A DNA stretch of 7,100 nucleotides from Nitrolancea sp040255925 (lineage in GTDB: Bacteria > Chloroflexota > Chloroflexia > Thermomicrobiales > Thermomicrobiaceae). Of the stretch, positions 1 to 5,088 are shown in pieces. Position numbers and translations under genes: made by a program. The notes under the pieces were generated by a model. The model made no database searches and was not told the DNA's origin. It saw only the letters and a program-made list of their open reading frames with translations. The stretch covers positions 1 to 7,100 of the forward strand of contig JBDZVX010000120.1 of assembly GCA_040255925.1 (NCBI GenBank), read 5' to 3'. Position 1 is the first letter of the stretch, and the number at the start of each line of letters is the position of its first letter.

Positions 1-59
1 AGAAACTCATGAGTTGGATTCTGCTGAATGGAACCTAAAATTGATTATCTTGATGTAGA

Positions 60-77
60 TCAGGGCGTTGGCCCTGA
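60..77. other. 7-bp hairpin in the leader of the MBL gene
   Basis: TCAGGGC (60-66) and GCCCTGA (71-77) are perfect inverted copies around a four-base GTTG loop. There is no T-run on either side that would make a standard intrinsic terminator. It may be the end structure of a gene lying to the left of the window, or an upstream structure without function. The 59 bases before it contain only short open stretches that close quickly, so no upstream gene can be named. Confidence 0.45.
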
Positions 78-117
78 AAAGCTCCTACTTGCGTTCCTCC
101 GCCACCGCAACCCCGGC

Positions 118-128
118 GATGGTACACT
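118..128 (+). promoter_or_regulatory. Candidate extended -10 promoter for the MBL gene
   Basis: The hexamer TACACT (123-128) matches four of six bases of the sigma-70 -10 consensus and is preceded by TG at 120-121, the extended -10 arrangement. No good -35 box sits 16-18 bases upstream. Transcription would begin near 135, giving a leader of about 45 bases before the ATG at 180. The call rests on consensus matching only. Confidence 0.3.
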
Positions 129-179
129 CGCGCAATCAGTACAGGAACGTGATAGCATGCGCTCGGCTTGGAGAGATAC

Positions 180-917
180 ATGACCGGGATCAGCGCGGCT
201 CCGCAGCGGCTCTACCTGCTGCAGGTGCTTGCTACGACCATCCCCGCGGCTGCCGGGCCGCTGGAATTCTCAGTGGGTTGCTATCTCGTCGAGACCGGCG
301 ATGGGAAGCATATCCTGATTGATACCGGGCTCCCTGACGATATCCCGCTGCCTCTGGGGACCCCGTCGACCAGCAGTGGGAAGCGTGTTATCGAGCATCT
401 GGCCGATCTTGGTCTGCGCCCCGACGACATCGATATCCTGATCTGCACCCATTTTGACCTGGACCATTCCGGGCATCACGATGCCTTTACGAATGCCGAG
501 CTGATCGTCCAGCGCGAACACTATGAGCTTGCGCGTAGCGGACACGAGCGCTTTGCCGCGACGCGCGCTCACTGGGATCATCCCGCATTGCGCTACTGGT
601 TGATTGACGGCGACACCGAACTCCTGCCTGGTCTGACGCTAATCGAGACCAGCGGGCACACCCCTGGCCATCAGTCTGTTCTGGTGCACTTGCTGGAGAC
701 CGGAATGGTGCTGCTGGCAATCGATGCGGTGCCCATGCGGCACGTCTTTACCCCCGATCGCCGGGCCTGGCCGACCGATGACAACGAGGAGCAACTGCGT
801 GCCAGCACGCGCAAACTCCTTAATCTGGTCGAGCGTGAGGACGTGAGGCTGGTCATCTTTGGCCATGATGGCCGGCAGTGGCAGACGCTCAGAAAAGCCC
901 CTGGATGGTACGAATGA
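180..917 (+). CDS. MBL-fold metallo-hydrolase, N-acyl homoserine lactonase-like
   Basis: This is a 245-residue soluble metallo-beta-lactamase-fold enzyme. The layout matches the AHL-lactonase-like group (AiiA/AttM type, usually about 250 residues): an N-terminal strand region with GKHILIDTG at residues 42-50, a metal motif HFDLDH at 91-96, a third metal site SGHTPGH at 158-164 (H160), the bridging aspartate in AIDAV (D182) and a final histidine in IFGHD (H229). The usual second histidine of HxHxDH is Asp93 here, so the first metal site differs from the textbook pattern. I chose ATG at 180 because GGAG (170-173) lies six bases before it. An in-frame TTG at 168 overlaps that ribosome binding site and is less likely. 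Lactone hydrolysis is an inference from family resemblance; no quorum-sensing synthase or regulator is nearby. It converges on the MFS gene. Confidence 0.85.
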   Translation: MTGISAAPQRLYLLQVLATTIPAAAGPLEFSVGCYLVETGDGKHILIDTGLPDDIPLPLGTPSTSSGKRVIEHLADLGLRPDDIDILICTHFDLDHSGHHDAFTNAELIVQREHYELARSGHERFAATRAHWDHPALRYWLIDGDTELLPGLTLIETSGHTPGHQSVLVHLLETGMVLLAIDAVPMRHVFTPDRRAWPTDDNEEQLRASTRKLLNLVEREDVRLVIFGHDGRQWQTLRKAPGWYE

Positions 918-941
918 TCTGGGGAATCATTCCGTTCGTAC
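908..941. terminator. Shared hairpin between convergent MBL and MFS genes
   Basis: GAATGAT (912-918) and ATCATTC (926-932) form a perfect 7-bp stem around a 7-base loop. Alternatively GTACGAA (908-914) pairs with TTCGTAC (935-941), with TGAT/ATCA inside and a five-base bulge. The TGA of the MBL gene (915-917) and the TGA of the MFS gene (929-927) face each other in the stem. There is no T-run, so it may terminate poorly or act as a 3' end stabiliser for both transcripts. Confidence 0.5.
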
Positions 942-2201
942 GTGGCGTGGGAGCAGGATCAGGAGCAGGAGGGCGGCTAGGGCGGCGGTTGCGGCCCCGT
1001 AGACGAAGGGCGCGGCCGGGCTGACGCGGTCCCAGAGGAATCCCGCGGTGACGCTGGCGACCAGCACCATCAGGCCGGCCACGGTGTTGTAGAGGCCGAG
1101 TGCGGTGGCTCTCCGGTCCCGCGGCACCATATCCACCACCAGCGCCCGCGCGACGCCGTCCGTCAGCGCGATGTAGGCGCCGTAGATGGCGAACAGCACC
1201 CAGACCATCAGTGAGTTCTCCACCATCGCGAATCCCAGGTAGACCGCCGCGAAGATCGCGAACCCCGCCAGGATCACATTGCGCCGGCCGACGATATCCG
1301 ACACGATCCCAGCCGGAAGTGCCGACGCCGCGTAGACCATGTTGTAGAGCACGTAGGCGAGGACGACCGACGTGGTGGACAGGCCGACATCCTTCGCGCG
1401 TAGGATGAGGAAGGCATCGCTGCTGTTGCCCAGCGCGAAGACCAGTGCGACCAGGAGAAACGCCTTGTACTCACGGCTGTACCCGGCCAGGCGGAAGGAG
1501 ATCGGTGGCGGACGATGCGTTGGGACTGCAGGGCGGTCCCGGACTGGCAGGACGAACAAGACGGCGGCGATACCGGGGATAAACGCGATGAAAAAGAGGA
1601 GCCGGAGATTGTTCTCCAGCAGCGCGAGGGCGGCCAGCGCGATCAGCGGACCACCGATGGCTCCGGTCGTGTCCATCATCCGGTGAAAGCCGAACGCCCG
1701 CCCACGCTCGGCCGGTGGCGACCACTCGGCGATCAGCGCGTCTCGTGGCGCTCCCCGGATGCCCTTGCCCACGCGATCCACGAACCGCGCGCCGAGTACG
1801 AACCACCAGGAGAAGGCGATTGCTAGCAGCGGTTTCCCGAGCGCGCCCAGCCCGTAGCCGAGCAGGACCAGTGGCTTCCGCCGTCCGACCCGGTCCGAAA
1901 TCCAGCCCGAGACGACCCGGAGGAGGCTTGCCGCGCTCTCCGCGACGCCTTCGACAATTCCCAGGATCTCTGTTGGTGCGCCCAGGGTGACCGTGAGGAA
2001 GATCGGGACCAGCGGGTAGATCATCTCCCCGGCCAGATCGGCGAAGAGACTGACGACGCCGAGCAAGAAGACGTAGCGGCTCACCCCACCAATACGGCGC
2101 TGACCTTGCGCCAGCGCCGATGCGTCGTTACCTGGTGGATAGTTTGGAGCCTCCGTGCGTAGCGACCCGTCTTCTCGACCGGCTTCCGGCTGGTTCGTCA
2201 T
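927..2201 (-). CDS. MFS permease (12-span drug/metabolite transporter type)
   Basis: A 424-residue integral membrane protein of the major facilitator superfamily. The first 40 residues are polar and probably cytoplasmic. Hydrophobic spans follow from about residue 42 to 417, in number and spacing fitting twelve helices. Both halves carry the loop 2-3 signature (motif A): GWISDRVGRRKP at 99-110 and GIVSDIVGRRNV at 298-309, which supports an intact two-repeat transporter. RFVDRVGKGIRGAPRDA at 139-155 is a conserved-looking loop. Substrate cannot be told from sequence; proton-coupled efflux or uptake is expected of the superfamily. No good ribosome binding site precedes the ATG. Instead TAGAAT (2213-2208) ends six bases before it, which would suit a leaderless mRNA, or translation may depend on the small membrane protein gene whose stop lies 30 bases upstream. 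It ends convergent with the MBL gene. Confidence 0.9.
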   Translation of the reverse strand: MTNQPEAGREDGSLRTEAPNYPPGNDASALAQGQRRIGGVSRYVFLLGVVSLFADLAGEMIYPLVPIFLTVTLGAPTEILGIVEGVAESAASLLRVVSGWISDRVGRRKPLVLLGYGLGALGKPLLAIAFSWWFVLGARFVDRVGKGIRGAPRDALIAEWSPPAERGRAFGFHRMMDTTGAIGGPLIALAALALLENNLRLLFFIAFIPGIAAVLFVLPVRDRPAVPTHRPPPISFRLAGYSREYKAFLLVALVFALGNSSDAFLILRAKDVGLSTTSVVLAYVLYNMVYAASALPAGIVSDIVGRRNVILAGFAIFAAVYLGFAMVENSLMVWVLFAIYGAYIALTDGVARALVVDMVPRDRRATALGLYNTVAGLMVLVASVTAGFLWDRVSPAAPFVYGAATAALAALLLLILLPRHVRTE

Positions 2202-2207
2202 GCACGT

Positions 2208-2213
2208 ATTCTA
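2208..2213 (-). promoter_or_regulatory. Candidate -10 box for a leaderless MFS transcript
   Basis: TAGAAT matches five of six bases of the -10 consensus and ends six bases before the MFS ATG, the spacing seen for leaderless transcripts. No convincing -35 hexamer is present 16-18 bases upstream, so this stays tentative. Confidence 0.25.
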
Positions 2214-2231
2214 CAACCGCCGCACGCGAAC

Positions 2232-2336
2232 CTATCCGGAGCCGGGAAGCCCGGTCTTGCGATTCCCCCCGTACCAGGCGAGGAAGATCAGAACCGCGAC
2301 CACGACGATCAGGACCCCCACGGCAGTGAAGTCCAT
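2232..2336 (-). CDS. Small single-span membrane protein (34 aa), unrecognised
   Basis: A 34-residue protein beginning MDFTAVGVL. Residues 5-22 are an uninterrupted hydrophobic stretch (V, L, I, A, F), then WYGGNRKTG starts a short positively charged tail ending in PGSG. The expected form is one membrane helix with the basic C-terminus in the cytoplasm. Support for translation is strong: AAGGAGG (2350-2344) lies seven bases before the ATG, the best ribosome binding site on this strand of the window. The stop is 30 bases before the MFS start on the same strand, so the two probably share a transcript. Size and layout resemble small accessory subunits of transporters (KdpF is one example), but the sequence is not recognisably KdpF and no kdp gene is present. 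A role as helper of the MFS permease is an inference from position only. Confidence 0.7.
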   Translation of the reverse strand: MDFTAVGVLIVVVAVLIFLAWYGGNRKTGLPGSG

Positions 2337-2350
2337 GCTTCGGCCTCCTT

Positions 2351-2390
2351 CAGAAACAAACTCCTGCCCTTCTCGGTTGTGGGCAGGAGT
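2351..2390 (-). terminator. Intrinsic terminator or attenuator upstream of the small membrane protein
   Basis: ACTCCTGCCC (2390-2381 on this strand) pairs perfectly over 10 bp with GGGCAGGAGT (2369-2360), around an 11-base loop. The run TTTGTTTCT follows at once. This is the form of a rho-independent terminator. It could end pyrophosphatase transcripts about 130 bases past that stop. Alternatively, if the promoter at 2420-2447 is used, it would sit in the short leader of the small-protein/MFS transcript and act as an attenuator. The ribosome binding site begins right after the T-rich run. Confidence 0.65.
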
Positions 2391-2419
2391 CGTTGATGGT
2401 GATTCGCGCTCGTGATGGA

Positions 2420-2447
2420 ATTATCGATCGTCCAACACATAAGACAA
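2420..2447 (-). promoter_or_regulatory. Candidate sigma-70 promoter for the small protein/MFS pair
   Basis: TTGTCT (2447-2442, four of six) and GATAAT (2425-2420, five of six) are 16 bases apart. Transcription would start near 2413, leaving a leader of about 77 bases that contains the hairpin at 2360-2390. This makes the pair separable from the upstream pyrophosphatase gene. Confidence 0.45.
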
Positions 2448-2520
2448 CGCTCGATTACGTACCGTGCCAGAAACCTCCGGAGGATCCTGTCCACACAGCC
2501 GTAATCGCATTGATCGTGCC

Positions 2521-3042
2521 CTAACGTCGCTGCTCGTGCAGCGCCATCTTGGACCTCAGATACGTCTGCCGTGACTGTTCGATGATCGCCCAGGCATCAT
2601 TGAGGTTGTGCCATCCGTGAACCGAGGTCTCCTTCGGCTCCAGCAGCTTGTAGGTGGCGAAGAAGGCCTCGATCTCCAATAACCAGTGCGGGGCCAGGTC
2701 TTCGAGCGACCGGACGTCGGCGAAGCGGGGATCACCGACCGGGACCGCCAGCACCTTGAAGTCGCTCCCCTTCTCGTCAACCATGTTCAGCCCGCCGATC
2801 GGCCGGGCGGTGACCCAGCAGCCGGGGAAGGTGGGTGAATAGGTGATTACGAGGATATCGAGGTGGTCGCCATCCGGCGCCAGTGTCTCGGGGATAAAGC
2901 CGTAATCGGTTGGGTAGTGGACCGAGGTGTAGAGGACACGATCGAGCCGGATGCCGCCCAGCTTCTCGTCATATTCGTACTTGTTGCGGCTGCCCTGGGG
3001 AATCTCGATCAGCGCTTCTACGGTGCGTTCCGTGTTTTCCAC
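2521..3042 (-). CDS. ppa: Inorganic pyrophosphatase, family I
   Basis: A 173-residue soluble enzyme that hydrolyses pyrophosphate to two phosphates and so drives biosynthetic reactions that release it. The family I active site is complete: EIPQGSRNKYEYD at 13-25 (E13, K21, E23), R35, YPTDYGF at 43-49, the signature aspartates in DGDHLDI at 57-63 (D57, D59, D62), D89, D94 and K96 in the region 88-96, and YK at 131-132. The signature position normally occupied by Pro or Glu is His60, a mild departure. Length is normal for bacterial family I enzymes. The start is GTG at 3042, with GGGAG (3056-3052) nine bases upstream. The gene stands alone, with about 475 non-coding bases before it and the small membrane protein gene after it. 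Confidence 0.95.
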   Translation of the reverse strand: MENTERTVEALIEIPQGSRNKYEYDEKLGGIRLDRVLYTSVHYPTDYGFIPETLAPDGDHLDILVITYSPTFPGCWVTARPIGGLNMVDEKGSDFKVLAVPVGDPRFADVRSLEDLAPHWLLEIEAFFATYKLLEPKETSVHGWHNLNDAWAIIEQSRQTYLRSKMALHEQRR

Positions 3043-3079
3043 TCTGTTTCGCTCCCAATACCGTCAGCAGGGACGGCGG

Positions 3080-3106
3080 ATTATCTCACCAACTCCGTTC
3101 TCGCAA
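3080..3106 (-). promoter_or_regulatory. Candidate promoter for the pyrophosphatase gene
   Basis: GATAAT (3085-3080) matches five of six bases of the -10 consensus. TTGCGA (3106-3101) is a possible -35, but at a short 15-base spacing. Transcription would start near 3073, about 30 bases before the GTG. A small 5-bp hairpin, CCGTC/GACGG (3061-3076), would overlap the start of the leader. Confidence 0.3.
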
Positions 3107-3112
3107 GGATAG

Positions 3113-3379
3113 TACCCCGTCGCTGGCGTTGCACACCCTGCGCCCGATGATGCCGCCTTTGACCCGGATGCGGACGAACCGAAGTGGCTCGTAGCCATCG
3201 TGTTTAGCTGGGCTGATGGTAATCCTCTCGCGCCATCCGTTCCGGATGCCGGCGTGGTCCGGCATCGCTATTGGGGTATGAACGAGGATTCTCGCCCATC
3301 GCGAGCGCAATAGCGGTTCGTCGTCATCGTGGCCGCCAGCGCGGAACGATGAACCAGCCAGGCTCAACCGGACCGGTGA
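3113..3379. other. Non-coding stretch rich in inverted repeats
   Basis: No supportable gene. Several inverted repeats are nested here. GATGCCGG/CCGGCATC (3245-3252 with 3259-3266) is a perfect 8-bp hairpin with a 6-base loop. CGCTATTG/CAATAGCG (3266-3273 with 3308-3315) encloses CTCGC/GCGAG (3291-3295 with 3301-3305). An outer 15-base pair of arms (3167-3181 with 3314-3328) matches at 13 positions. AATCCTC/GAGGATT (3221-3227 with 3284-3290) would compete with the middle stem. One frame on the + strand is open from 3113 to the TAG at 3311-3313 but has no start near its beginning and no ribosome binding site. A minus-strand TTG-started frame (3086-3367) overlaps the PPase promoter region and resembles nothing known to me. 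Confidence 0.5.
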
Positions 3380-3426
3380 TCAGCAAAAAGCGAAGAGGCG
3401 GACCACTACTGATGATCCGCCTCTTC
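3380..3426 (-). terminator. Intrinsic terminator of the formate/nitrite transporter gene
   Basis: On the minus strand an 11-bp perfect stem, GAAGAGGCGGA (3426-3416) with TCCGCCTCTTC (3402-3392), and a 13-base loop is followed by GCTTTTTG. This is a classic rho-independent terminator, about 90 bases past the transporter stop. Confidence 0.8.
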
Positions 3427-3509
3427 CTCGCTCTTCGATTTGATTGGATCACGCCGCTCCGAGATTGGCGATGCGGTCTGTTAGCCGCGGGGCACGTCTT
3501 CGGGCGCTT

Positions 3510-3535
3510 CCGAAGCTCTAATGGGTGAGCTTCGG
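3510..3535 (-). other. 9-bp hairpin spanning the transporter stop codon
   Basis: CCGAAGCTC (3510-3518) and GAGCTTCGG (3527-3535) form a perfect 9-bp stem with an 8-base loop. The TAG stop of the transporter (3520-3518) lies at the stem-loop junction. No T-run follows, so it is more likely an mRNA 3' structure than a terminator. The true terminator is further on, at 3380-3426. Confidence 0.5.
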
Positions 3536-4405
3536 CTTCGGCTTATTGGCGAAATACAGCAGCGCGCTGTTAAAGATCAGCGCAGCGGTAATGTTGCCAA
3601 GGATCACCGGGATCTGGTTCCACGTCCACCATTCGGCGACGTTGTAATTCCCACCGAGCATAATACCTAACGGCAGCAGGAACATATTGACGATGGCGTG
3701 CTCGAATCCAAGCGCGAAGAAGATCGAGAACGGTAACCACAGGAGGATGACTTTTCCGATAACCGAGCGAGAAGCGAGCGCGATAATAGGACCGAGGCTG
3801 ACCATCCAGTTACAAAGCATGGCGGACGCGAAGGCGACGAGTAGTCCGATTCCGCCCAATTCCCGGTATTCAACCTTGTGCTCGGCGACCTTGACCAATT
3901 GTGCGCCGAGCGCTCCGCCGTCCGGGGTATGACCGGCTTGTGTGATCACGAACCAGAGGAGCGCGGCATAGGCTACGCCGCCGATGAGGTTCCCCAAAAG
4001 GGTGATTCCCCAGTTGCTCAGCAATTGGCCGACGCTAATTCGCTGTCCGATGACGCCCATACCCATGACCGAGAAGCTTCCCGTAGCCATCTCGAGTCCC
4101 AGGATCGAGATCATCACGTAGCCGACTGGGAAGAGGATTCCAGCGGTGAACCCGGGCATCCCCTGGCTGACCGCCAGGAACGCGAACGCGGTGGCGTAGC
4201 CGAGGAATCCAGTGCAGAGAATGGATTTCACGAGCAATTGCATGGCGGGATAGTGAGATTTCGCGGCCGCCGCCTCGAGAGTGGCGGACATGACATCGGG
4301 CGGCTTTACGATATCGGTGATCTCGTCGGGGACGGCCACGGCCCCCTTCTTATCGGGATAGGCAGCTACTCTCGTCGCGTTGGCTGCCTTAGCATAGTTC
4401 GCCAT
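3518..4405 (-). CDS. Formate/nitrite transporter (FNT) family channel
   Basis: A 295-residue membrane protein of the FocA/NirC family, which form pentameric channels for formate, nitrite or related small monovalent anions in the cytoplasmic membrane. After a polar N-terminus of about 50 residues there are six hydrophobic segments, at roughly 57-80, 86-108, 128-152, 183-203, 219-247 and 263-285. Family motifs are clear: LEMATGS at 104-110 (first re-entrant loop; usually ending TGN), AMLCNW at 195-200, and GFEHAIVNMF at 233-242 with the central pore histidine H236. Formate and nitrite cannot be told apart from sequence, and no formate dehydrogenase or nitrite enzyme is in the window. ATG at 4405 is preceded by GAGGGGG (4420-4414) at eight bases. 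The gene is a single unit with its own terminator. Its upstream region holds a structured leader candidate and an FNR-like box. Confidence 0.93.
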   Translation of the reverse strand: MANYAKAANATRVAAYPDKKGAVAVPDEITDIVKPPDVMSATLEAAAAKSHYPAMQLLVKSILCTGFLGYATAFAFLAVSQGMPGFTAGILFPVGYVMISILGLEMATGSFSVMGMGVIGQRISVGQLLSNWGITLLGNLIGGVAYAALLWFVITQAGHTPDGGALGAQLVKVAEHKVEYRELGGIGLLVAFASAMLCNWMVSLGPIIALASRSVIGKVILLWLPFSIFFALGFEHAIVNMFLLPLGIMLGGNYNVAEWWTWNQIPVILGNITAALIFNSALLYFANKPKPKLTH

Positions 4406-4483
4406 CTGTCTAACCCCCTCTAGCTCCTGGCAAGCGCGCCCACGCTCGCCTTTCCAGCCTACCCTCTCCGCTTACTCAAGATG

Positions 4484-4558
4484 CAGGGAACGATGTAGGT
4501 GCTGACGGGTCCTCGATGGATGCCTCATCCCCGCGATGAGAGCTTTCTCACCTCCCTG
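4484..4558 (-). ncRNA. Possible structured 5' leader of the transporter gene
   Basis: Read on the minus strand, CAGGGA (4558-4553) pairs with TCCCTG (4489-4484), and the adjoining GGTG (4552-4549) pairs with CACC (4501-4498), leaving an 8-base bulge. Within this closed region CTCATC (4540-4535) and GATGAG (4529-4524) form a 6-bp hairpin with a 5-base loop. The whole would lie about 80 bases before the transporter start. I do not recognise a known riboswitch class, and whether transcription begins upstream of it is unknown. Confidence 0.3.
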
Positions 4559-4580
4559 TATTAACTAGCTTAACCAACAT

Positions 4581-4609
4581 TACTAGCCCGCTGACAGGTA
4601 TACGTCACC
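4581..4609 (-). promoter_or_regulatory. Weak candidate promoter for the transporter gene
   Basis: GTGACG matches four of six bases of the -35 consensus and is followed after 17 bases by TAGTAA, a poor -10 (three of six). A start from here would place the structured leader candidate inside the transcript. The -35 overlaps the TGAC/GTCA palindrome at 4592-4607, which could be an operator. Confidence 0.2.
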
Positions 4610-4645
4610 CGTCTGGTTCAATAGATCTGGGAATCACTCGTCTTA

Positions 4646-4792
4646 ATGCAGAACAGGGCATCGCCACCTCTGGTGCTGGTAGCATGCCTCGTCGTCCATA
4701 CGTTCCGATCGCCGCTGGTTACCGCGGCCATCGGGCTGGCCTGCCAGGTGGGGTATCACGGTTTCACCCCGGCCTGTTTCGGGTGCGAATGA
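4646..4792 (+). CDS. Doubtful 48-residue Cys-containing hydrophobic ORF
   Basis: An ATG-started frame of 48 codons beginning MQNRASPPLVLVACLVV. It has a hydrophobic N-terminal half and four cysteines, two of them in a CFGC near the C-terminus. No ribosome binding site stands at a proper distance. It does not resemble a family I know. It is listed because it is the most protein-like of the short frames in this gap, but it may well be chance. Confidence 0.15.
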   Translation: MQNRASPPLVLVACLVVHTFRSPLVTAAIGLACQVGYHGFTPACFGCE

Positions 4793-4845
4793 TCGCCAGA
4801 GCCTTTTCTCCGTTGATTCTCGTTATGGCTCATGCTAACACGGGT

Positions 4846-4859
4846 TTGATCGTTGTCAA
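4846..4859. promoter_or_regulatory. FNR/CRP-family-like binding site
   Basis: TTGAT-CGTT-GTCAA matches nine of the ten defined bases of the FNR dyad TTGAT-N4-ATCAA. It lies about 230 bases before the rhomboid-like gene and 440 before the transporter gene. On the minus strand CATAAC (4827-4822) is a possible -10 downstream of it. No strong -10 was found for the plus strand. Confidence 0.3.
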
Positions 4860-5088
4860 GATAGCCCGTCCAATTGCGGGAACCAGAACTTTCCGGTGTC
4901 GATCCTGTGGAACGCGCGGTTCTGGTGTTCCGACCGGTTGTTGTTCGGGGTCGAGACTCCTTGGCACGAAGCATGTGGATGCGTTGCCGGCTAGCGGACA
5001 CTATCATTGAAAGGAGCGGGGTAGCCGCCCGGCCACCCGTTGCCCGCGTGGGAGGTGAAGCCGGCCTGCGCTCCGGTTCGATCAGTTC

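Larger units (their letters stand above)
4406..5088. other. 683-base intergenic region between divergent genes
   Basis: This separates the leftward transporter gene from the rightward rhomboid-like gene, so both control regions should lie here. I see a potentially structured transporter leader (4484-4558), an A/T-rich stretch at 4561-4585 with TTAA-N5-TTAA at 4561-4573, an imperfect palindrome with TGAC/GTCA ends (4592-4607), and an FNR-like box (4846-4859). Several short to medium open frames exist on both strands, but none has a ribosome binding site or a recognisable product. No tRNA, insertion sequence or long repeat was seen. Confidence 0.6.

Noticed and set aside
1..58. Possible C-terminal tail of a gene entering from the left; two frames stay open from the edge to stops at 36-38 and 56-58.
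   Set aside because: Too short to identify, and neither frame shows a recognisable motif.
168..170. TTG as start of the MBL hydrolase, giving four more residues.
   Set aside because: It overlaps the GGAG that serves the ATG at 180 and has no ribosome binding site of its own.
2528..2543. On the minus strand, CGCTGC-ACGA-GCAGCG is a hairpin with an ACGA loop, like half of a guanidine-II (mini-ykkC) riboswitch, upstream of transporter genes.
   Set aside because: It lies in the last codons of the pyrophosphatase gene, and I found no second ACGR-loop hairpin nearby, which that class requires.
3086..3367. A 93-codon minus-strand frame starting at TTG.
   Set aside because: It overlaps the pyrophosphatase promoter region and the inverted repeats, has no ribosome binding site, and its base use is explained by the + strand frame on the same codon boundaries.
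4684..5010. A 108-codon + strand frame with TFRCRSCG, reminiscent of a zinc-ribbon half.
   Set aside because: Only one CxxC pair, no ribosome binding site, no coherent family resemblance, and the overlapping minus-strand frame looks equally plausible.
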